A stretch of DNA of 64,000 nt from Nitrosospira multiformis. Lineage in GTDB: Bacteria; Pseudomonadota; Gammaproteobacteria; Burkholderiales; Nitrosomonadaceae. Below, in pieces: positions 53,933 to 64,000 of the stretch. Both the position numbers and the translations under genes were made by a program. A model generated the notes under the pieces. It did not search any database. It was not told the DNA's origin and saw only the letters and a list, made by a program, of their open reading frames with translations. The stretch's first letter is position 1; every line of letters starts with the position of its first letter. The stretch is taken from positions 248,001 through 312,000 of the forward strand of contig NZ_FOCT01000001.1 in the NCBI RefSeq assembly GCF_900110185.1. Reading direction: 5' to 3'.

Positions 53933-54834
53933 TCGAATTTCTTCTTGAGCCGCTGGAGTATGAATTTTTCTGGCATGGCCTGCTGGCGACACTGATGGTG
54001 GGGGCTTCCTGCGGCTTGATTGGAGCCCTGGTGATACTGCGCGGGATGAGCTATGTAGGTCACGGACTATCCCATGCCGCATTCGGCGGAGCAGTGGTTG
54101 GATTCATATTGAATCTCAATTTTTATGCCGGTGCCGGGGCGATGGGCTTGCTTGCGGTGCTATTGATCAATCGGATTACCAGGAGCGGCACGATCAAGCT
54201 GGATGCAGCCATCGGCATCGTCACGAATGCCATGTTCGCGCTGGGTGTTGCCATCATCAGCCAGGTGCGAGCCTTCAGCCAGAGTTTCGAAGCGGCTCTG
54301 TTCGGAAATATCCTTGGAATCACGGAAGGAGACCTGCTGCTCATCGGGTTCGTTTCCCTATCCACTTTGACAATGATGTTCTTGATGTACAGGCCGCTAC
54401 TCTTCTCTACGTTCGATCAGGAAGCGGCGCGAGTATTCGGCATCAGGACAGCCAGCGTTCAACTGATATTCTCGCTGCTCCTCACGCTAACCATCATTGC
54501 TTCCATGAACATTGTAGGTGTCACCATGATCGCTGCCACCCTCATCACCCCCGCGGCCACGGCCCGCCTCATGACTGACTGCTTCAGCCGCATGCTGATC
54601 TATGCATGGATCATCGGTGGGATAACGGGTGTCGCGGGTATGTATCTGAGCTACATTTTCAACACCGCGTCGGGGGCAACCATCGTTTTATTTGGGGCTT
54701 CGTTATACTGTCTGAGCTGGCTTACCAACTTCCTTCATGACAGGTATGTTCTGCAAAACCATCTTGATGGAAAATCCGATTTCGTTCAAACGACACAGCA
54801 TCAAAGCGTTGAACGAAACGAGGCTGGACTTTAA
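53929..54834 (+). CDS. Metal ABC importer permease
   Basis: The 301-residue protein has about eight helices and the ABC-3 family features (LIGALVILRGMSYVGHGLSH, the EAA-like loop SFEAALFGNILGITEGDL, then MNIVGVTMIAATLITPAATA). It starts with GTG at 53929, overlapping the ATPase stop by four bases. With the two genes before it, it makes a complete importer, most like Mn/Fe systems. A C-terminal tail of ~35 residues is hydrophilic. Confidence 0.94.
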   Translation: MIEFLLEPLEYEFFWHGLLATLMVGASCGLIGALVILRGMSYVGHGLSHAAFGGAVVGFILNLNFYAGAGAMGLLAVLLINRITRSGTIKLDAAIGIVTNAMFALGVAIISQVRAFSQSFEAALFGNILGITEGDLLLIGFVSLSTLTMMFLMYRPLLFSTFDQEAARVFGIRTASVQLIFSLLLTLTIIASMNIVGVTMIAATLITPAATARLMTDCFSRMLIYAWIIGGITGVAGMYLSYIFNTASGATIVLFGASLYCLSWLTNFLHDRYVLQNHLDGKSDFVQTTQHQSVERNEAGL

Positions 54835-54893
54835 GTCAGATTTGGATCAATGCGCTTGTCACAGAAAATAGCTGAACTCTTGCTCACAAAATC

Positions 54894-55175
54894 CTAATCA
54901 TTTTTATCGTTCACCGTACGGAAAAAGATCTCACCCTCCTTGATCATCCCGAGTTCATTGCGCGCGCGCTCTTCGACAGCGTCATACCCCTGCTTGAGGT
55001 CCCGCACTTCCGCATCCAGCGTGGAATTGCGAGTTTTGAGTTTTTCGTTGGTTTCATACTGGGTTGCAAGCTGCTGATCGACCTCCCATACTTTCAGCCA
55101 GCTACCCTTACCCAGCCATAGGGGATATTGCAGCAGAACAATCAATGCCACGAGTATAAGAGTCAATACTTTCAC
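54894..55175 (-). CDS. ftsB: Cell division protein FtsB
   Basis: The 93-residue bitopic protein has an N-terminal helix ([17 protein letters not shown]) and a periplasmic coiled coil ([31 protein letters not shown] split in heptads), ending [18 protein letters not shown]. FtsB joins FtsL and FtsQ in the divisome. It lies downstream of eno on the same strand, the usual proteobacterial order pyrG-eno-ftsB. Confidence 0.94.
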   Translation of the reverse strand: MKVLTLILVALIVLLQYPLWLGKGSWLKVWEVDQQLATQYETNEKLKTRNSTLDAEVRDLKQGYDAVEERARNELGMIKEGEIFFRTVNDKND

Positions 55176-55240
55176 TTCGGCTTCTCCCAGGATTCCTCCT
55201 ATGAGGAACTCCTGACCTGTCCGCTCGGATTTGAAAAGGC

Positions 55241-56539
<1,299 letters not shown>

Positions 56540-56651
56540 TCATTTATCTGCAAGTTATTAAAAACGGCTCTGCTACTTTCCGAGGACTACCGGAGATCGG
56601 CTTGAGGACTAGAGGCTGAAACGGTCTTGAAAGGCGCCTCAACAATTACAG

Positions 56652-58454
<1,803 letters not shown>

Positions 58455-58600
58455 TCATGGACGTATATGATACCTGAAAACACCTTGCCACTCAAATTGG
58501 GCTGGATAGCAAAGCTGTGTTTTATGGATGAAGTGGACAGGAAGCGCCGAATTCACCCTCTTCTCCTTATACCCGGGCTTTGTTACAGCCATAACAGTCC

Positions 58601-59494
58601 ATGCTTCATGCGCTTGTCCAAAACAGCAAGGTAATCTCCCGGGCAGGCAAAACTATCGCCGTGCCGTGGTGGAGCTTCACCAAAACAGTCATTGCTACTG
58701 CAGCACTCGTACTGGTGCGCGACAAGCTGCTGGCATTAGACCAGACCCTCGAAAACCAGTTGTTTACCCTGCGACAGCTATTGCGTCATGAGGCAGGGCT
58801 CGCGGACTATGGCCAGTTGCCTGACTATCACCTGGCAGTCGAGCGGGGCGATGCGCCTTGGTCAGATGAAGAAATGTTGGAGCGTACGGAGGCAAAAAGA
58901 CTGCGTTACCTTCCAGGCAGTAGCTGGGCATATTCCAACATCGGCTATCTGTATGTGCGTCGTCTCATTGAACATAGGACGGGTGAAGATTTGGAGGTTG
59001 CGCTACAACGCCTTGTCCTTCGCCCCCTGGAACTTAATCATGTTCGGCTGGCCAAGTCACATCAAGACTTGATCGATGTTGAGATGGGAGTGGCCAATAC
59101 TTACGATCCGCGCTGGGTCTATCATGGATTGTTGGTGGGTCCTCTTCATGAGGCTGCGTTACTATTGGACCGGCTTATGGCCGGTTCCTTACTTCCCGAG
59201 GATTTGTTAGGCGACATGCTTGAGCGGCGCTCCCTTGGGGGATCCATTGCCGGTCGACCATGGGTATCGCCAGGATATGGATTGGGCATCATGGTGGGTA
59301 CAACTGAGGACGAAACATCAATCGCCGGGCATACCGGGGGCGGCCCCGGTAGCTTTATCGCTGTCTACCGCAACATTGCTTCACCGCTGTCCCCTTGTTG
59401 CGCCGCTTTTTCAACGGGCGGCGAGGTAGGAAATGTCGAGCGTGAAGCTATTCGCAGAGTTGAACAGTACCGACTATCAAATGGAGGTTCATGA
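58601..59494 (+). CDS. Serine beta-lactamase-fold protein (class C/esterase-like)
   Basis: The 297-residue protein has the SxxK motif SFTK at residues 25-28, the YxN motif YSN at 111-113 and HTGGGPG near 251 in place of KTG, the set seen in class C-like serine hydrolases, esterases and D-aminopeptidases. LRQLLRHEAGLADYG and YLPGSSWAYSNIGYLYVRRL are typical. There is no signal peptide, and only ~24 residues precede the catalytic Ser, shorter than usual, so the N-terminus may be truncated or the enzyme cytoplasmic. Substrate unknown; resistance should not be assumed. Confidence 0.82.
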   Translation: MLHALVQNSKVISRAGKTIAVPWWSFTKTVIATAALVLVRDKLLALDQTLENQLFTLRQLLRHEAGLADYGQLPDYHLAVERGDAPWSDEEMLERTEAKRLRYLPGSSWAYSNIGYLYVRRLIEHRTGEDLEVALQRLVLRPLELNHVRLAKSHQDLIDVEMGVANTYDPRWVYHGLLVGPLHEAALLLDRLMAGSLLPEDLLGDMLERRSLGGSIAGRPWVSPGYGLGIMVGTTEDETSIAGHTGGGPGSFIAVYRNIASPLSPCCAAFSTGGEVGNVEREAIRRVEQYRLSNGGS

Positions 59495-59650
59495 GAAACA
59501 TTCCCGTTCCTGCTTGTCACAGGCCCCGCCGCCGTCAGTGCTGAAATGATGGGGTTAGTAAAAACATTTTCTGTTCTCTGAATCCTATTGGATTCGGGCT
59601 TTGCTCCCTCTGCTCCTTCTGTCCCTTTGAAGTCAGAGGACTGGCAGTAC

Positions 59651-61061
<1,411 letters not shown>

Positions 61062-62003
61062 ATGACGAATAAATATGTAGCGGATATCGGGACGGGTTGG
61101 CCGAAACTGCCTCCCCTGGAAGCCTGGCAGGATACCTGCACCACTGTGCATATGTGGACACAGATCGTAGGCAAAGTCCGGCTGAAGCTCTCGCCGGACA
61201 TCAATCACAGCTGGGGCTGCACACTCTATGTCAGCGCGAGAGGACTCACCACCTCACCCATCCCCTACCGCGGGCTGGTGTTTGCCATCGACTTCGATTT
61301 CATCGACCACATGCTGCACATTTCCACCTCGGAAGGCACAAAGCGCTCATTCGCATTGAGACCCATGCCTGTCGCGGATTTTTACCACCAGATGATGCGA
61401 GTGCTCGAGGAATTGAACATAGAGATCAGCATCCTCACCAAACCCTCCGAGGTGGAAGTAGCAATCCCTTTTGAAAAAGATGACCAGCATGCGAGCTATG
61501 ATATCGAGAGCATGACACATTTCTGGCGGGCTCTCGTCCAGGCGGACCGTGTACTCAAGGATTTTCGCGCCCGCTTCGTGGGCAAGGCGAGCCCGGTACA
61601 CTTCTTCTGGGGATGGTTCGACCTGGCTGCCACCCGTTTTTCGGGAAGAACCGCACCGAAACATCCAGGGGGCGTTCCTAATGTCGCCGCCCGGATAACG
61701 GAAGAAGCCTATACGCAAGAGGTATGGGGTGGAGGCTTCTGGCCCGGAACGGGCCTGGGAGAAGCGGCTTTTTACGCCTACGCTTACCCTGAGCCGGCAG
61801 GTTTTGATAAATATGTCATTCAGCCGGAGTCCGCCTATTTCCACGACAAGCTGGACAAATTCGTATTGCCTTATGAAACCGTGCGAGCTTCTACAGATCC
61901 CGATCAGATGCTCCTTTCCTTTTTCCAGACTACTTACGAAGCTGTGGCCAACCTGGCACATTGGGACCGGGACTCACTGGAACGCAAAGCTATAGAAGCT
62001 TGA
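61062..62003 (+). CDS. DUF5996 family protein
   Basis: The 313-residue soluble protein starts MTNKYVADIGTGWPKLPPLE and has WQDTCTTVHMWTQIVGKVRL, then INHSWGCTLYVSARGLTTSP. Its second half reads FRARFVGKASPVHFFWGWFD, TRFSGRTAPKHPGGVPNVAA and EAYTQEVWGGGFWPGTGLGE. These match the DUF5996 family as I know it; no function is established. Conserved His, Trp and Arg residues suggest an enzyme-like pocket, but none is proven. The ATG at 61062 is preferred over the longer frame from 60792 because family similarity begins there. Confidence 0.75.
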   Translation: MTNKYVADIGTGWPKLPPLEAWQDTCTTVHMWTQIVGKVRLKLSPDINHSWGCTLYVSARGLTTSPIPYRGLVFAIDFDFIDHMLHISTSEGTKRSFALRPMPVADFYHQMMRVLEELNIEISILTKPSEVEVAIPFEKDDQHASYDIESMTHFWRALVQADRVLKDFRARFVGKASPVHFFWGWFDLAATRFSGRTAPKHPGGVPNVAARITEEAYTQEVWGGGFWPGTGLGEAAFYAYAYPEPAGFDKYVIQPESAYFHDKLDKFVLPYETVRASTDPDQMLLSFFQTTYEAVANLAHWDRDSLERKAIEA

Positions 62004-62130
62004 GATGGCCTCCGGGTAGCTCAGCGGAATTCGACAGGTTAACAGGAGCAGGCAACAGGATTAGAACCAGCGAACCGAGTTTCAACGCATCGCGGCCGTA
62101 AGCCATACCGTCCTACCCACAGGAGAAAGC

Positions 62131-62598
62131 ATGCCAAATTCGGATCAATCCCGTCGGCTCGACCCCAATCAGCGCAGGACGCTGAGACTCACATTCCGGG
62201 TTGCGGATGGAGCGGTTCACCTGGTCTCGTACGAGCGCCTTCCCATGATTTGCCCGCCTTCGGCCGGAGAAGCGCCTCAGCCCAGGAAAAATGGTGGCTT
62301 CTGGATGGAACTCCGGGACGGAAACAACCAGGTCCTGTTTCATCGGCTTATCCATTCGCCGCTCATCGGCTCCGTTGAGGTGCACTCGCCCGATGGCAAG
62401 ATCGAACGAAAATTTGGAGAGGTCAAGGAGAGTATTTTTGAAGTGCTTCTTCCGGATAATCCTGCTGCCGAATCCATTGCCCTGATAGGTGAGTCGCTGG
62501 ACCTTTCCGCTCTTTCTGCTACGGGTGCACAGCAGCGTGCCTCAACCGAGTTGGCCCGATTTGACATACCGAGGGGAGAGAAAGGGGGCATGCAATGA
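62131..62598 (+). CDS. Unknown protein coupled to the M64 peptidase gene
   Basis: The 155-residue soluble protein has a beta-rich middle (TLRLTFRVADGAVHLVSYER, then GGFWMELRDGNNQVLFHRLI and EVHSPDGKIERKFGEVKES), which could be an immunoglobulin-like sandwich. No signal peptide is seen. CAGGAG lies before the ATG. Its TGA overlaps the ATG of the metallopeptidase by four bases (ATGA, 62595-62598), so the two are translationally coupled and probably act together. I do not recognise the family. Confidence 0.75.
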   Translation: MPNSDQSRRLDPNQRRTLRLTFRVADGAVHLVSYERLPMICPPSAGEAPQPRKNGGFWMELRDGNNQVLFHRLIHSPLIGSVEVHSPDGKIERKFGEVKESIFEVLLPDNPAAESIALIGESLDLSALSATGAQQRASTELARFDIPRGEKGGMQ

Positions 62599-64000
62599 GT
62601 GCGAGTGACGGGTATGTCGTGGGCACCACGAAGATCGTTGATCATGGCTCCGATAGTGTCCGATGGAATCTGGTCATCCTGGGTGATGGATATCGTGGGA
62701 CCGAGTTGGCGCAGTACCATACCGACGTACAGAACTTTGTTACAGCCCTGCGCACTACTCCGCCCCTGGACGAACTCTTCTGCGGGATCAATGTACACCG
62801 TGTCGACATCGTGTCGAATGAAAGCGGCGCGGACGATCCGGGATGTGCCGGAGGAACTCCAACCACGGCCAATACCTATTTTGACGCGACATTTTGCAGC
62901 ATCTTTGCCGGAACACCGCTCGATCGTCTGCTCACCGTGGATGCCGCGCTCGCGTTGTCCGTTGCGTCCGCCCAGGTCCCGCTCAGGCATCAGGTGCTTT
63001 GCATAGTCAATTCGAGCAAGTATGGAGGATCAGGCGGAATGATCGCCACGTGCTCCACCCATGCCCAGGCGGCGCAGATAGCGATCCACGAAATGGGACA
63101 CAGCGCTTTTGGACTGGCCGATGAGTATGGAGGGAATGGCGCAGGCACACCGGTGGGAGAACCCTCTCAGCCGAATGTAACGCGCGACACCAGCCTTACC
63201 ACTAACAAGTGGCGTGACCTCATCGCGCCGAGCACTCCCATGCCTTCACAATGCGACCCCGGTTGCGCGGCATCCGCTTGCATCCCACCCGCGATGCCTC
63301 CCGCAGCGGGTGCGGTAGGCACCTTTGAAGGCGCAATTTACTCGGACTGCGACACCTATCGCCCTCTGCCAAGCTGTTATATGCGGGATTACGCGCCTTT
63401 CTGCCCCGTCTGCGCAGGCGTAATCCGGCAAACGCTGCAACCGTTTCTTCCCCCTGAATCGATCACCCTGACCACCCCGAGTATAAACTTCCTGAATGTT
63501 CCCGCCGGGATGGGGGGTGTCGGTGTAACGACACACCGGGCCATCCTATGGGAAGTGGTGTCCTGCCGGAGCCTGACATTTGAGATGACCGCAGGCCCTA
63601 CCGGCGGATTCGGTACCCCGAATGGCACCTCCGTTGCTGTGGCGAGCGACCCGATTCTGCCGGTTACCTACGCGCGGCTCTGGCTGTCCTACACCTCCAC
63701 GAATCCAGGCGATACTGCAAGCGGCAACGTTACCGTGCGCTGCGTCCAGACGGGGGAAAGCTGGGTAATCAACATTGCTGCCAACACGACTGCGCGTCCC
63801 CGTTCTGCAGTGGCGCTCGTGCTCGATCGCTCCGGCAGCATGAATGAAGATGCCGGCGATGGCATCTCCAAGGTCCAGAAACTGCGCGAAGCCCTCAATG
63901 TTTTTATCAGTGTCATGCAACCGGCGGACGGTATCGGCTTGGTCCGCTTCAACGAAGCGGCCCAGCGGCTGATGGAAATCCAGGAAGCCGGCGCTGCTCC
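62595..64000 (+). CDS. M64-type metallopeptidase fused to a VWA domain (partial, runs off the window)
   Basis: The open frame is continuous for at least 468 codons and has no stop before the edge. It begins MSASDGYVVGTTKIVDHGSD, then WNLVILGDGYRGTELAQYHT. The M64 (IgA-peptidase-like) zinc motif HEMGHSAFGLADEY lies at residues 165-178: His165, Glu166 and His169, with Asp176 as likely third ligand. Several Cys and a linker follow, then a beta domain (~300-400), and at residue ~406 a von Willebrand A domain starts, VALVLDRSGSMNED with the DxSxS-type MIDAS (Asp411, Ser413, Ser415). No signal peptide is visible. The remainder of the VWA domain lies outside. Confidence 0.88.
   Translation, partial: MSASDGYVVGTTKIVDHGSDSVRWNLVILGDGYRGTELAQYHTDVQNFVTALRTTPPLDELFCGINVHRVDIVSNESGADDPGCAGGTPTTANTYFDATFCSIFAGTPLDRLLTVDAALALSVASAQVPLRHQVLCIVNSSKYGGSGGMIATCSTHAQAAQIAIHEMGHSAFGLADEYGGNGAGTPVGEPSQPNVTRDTSLTTNKWRDLIAPSTPMPSQCDPGCAASACIPPAMPPAAGAVGTFEGAIYSDCDTYRPLPSCYMRDYAPFCPVCAGVIRQTLQPFLPPESITLTTPSINFLNVPAGMGGVGVTTHRAILWEVVSCRSLTFEMTAGPTGGFGTPNGTSVAVASDPILPVTYARLWLSYTSTNPGDTASGNVTVRCVQTGESWVINIAANTTARPRSAVALVLDRSGSMNEDAGDGISKVQKLREALNVFISVMQPADGIGLVRFNEAAQRLMEIQEAGAA

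Noticed and set aside
62010..62070. tRNA-like GGGTAGCTCAGCGG sequence near 62031
   Set aside because: It resembles a D-arm, but no anticodon stem, T arm or acceptor stem can be paired around it.

Overview
The window looks like a chromosome segment of a betaproteobacterial ammonia oxidiser, most like Nitrosospira. The basis is gene content: a full urease operon with its own urea transporter, a norCBQD nitric oxide reductase operon, several PEP-CTERM surface proteins, an EF-P with arginine at the modification site (the EarP type of beta- and some gammaproteobacteria), and the uvrC-pgsA-tRNA-Gly-tRNA-Cys order. The species is inferred; no marker gene such as 16S or amoA is present.

Layout. 1-4.9 kb is accessory: a KGG-repeat stress protein, a complete IS481-type element (inverted repeats and 7-bp target duplication visible, transposase frameshifted), an unknown CDS, and a prophage remnant (KilAC antirepressor fragment plus decayed integrase) lying against the 3' end of tRNA-Cys. 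4.9-13.7 kb is housekeeping and repair: tRNA-Cys, tRNA-Gly, pgsA, uvrC, a 4-OT-like tautomerase, a family 5 uracil-DNA glycosylase, efp, a porin, a DMT exporter and 3-methyladenine glycosylase. 14-22.1 kb holds three PEP-CTERM proteins around a carbon-starvation module (sensor kinase and regulator divergent from cstA-ybdD). 22.1-28.3 kb is a decay zone: a TonB-receptor/PepSY deletion fusion behind a Fur box, a large membrane protein, a YpsA-like remnant cut by an IS1380 remnant, and a frameshifted HAD hydrolase.

28.7-34.1 kb is the NO reductase operon, led by a 43-residue membrane protein too short for ordinary gene calling, followed by diheme norC, norB, norQ and norD. 34.3-38.1 kb has an amino acid permease, a GH13 glucosidase and a secreted protein. 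38.2-46.1 kb on the minus strand reads porin-ureD-ureA-ureB-ureC-ureE-ureF-ureG-urea transporter, a complete uptake and hydrolysis unit. 46.4-49.1 kb is a second two-component pair. 49.2-54.8 kb is metal homeostasis: nikR behind a TonB receptor broken by two frameshifts, divergent from a Mn/Fe-type ABC importer; nickel supply to urease is the likely link for nikR.

54.9-60.6 kb returns to core genes (ftsB, eno, pyrG, tadA, an L,D-transpeptidase) plus a beta-lactamase-fold protein. The right edge carries a DUF5996 protein, then a two-gene unit: an unknown 155-residue protein and, with a 4-bp overlap, an M64-type metallopeptidase joined to a von Willebrand A domain that runs off the window. This last gene is the least expected item here. 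Single-base frameshifts recur in otherwise good genes (IS481 transposase, HAD, both TonB receptors, PepSY, YpsA), so part of the decay may be sequence error.
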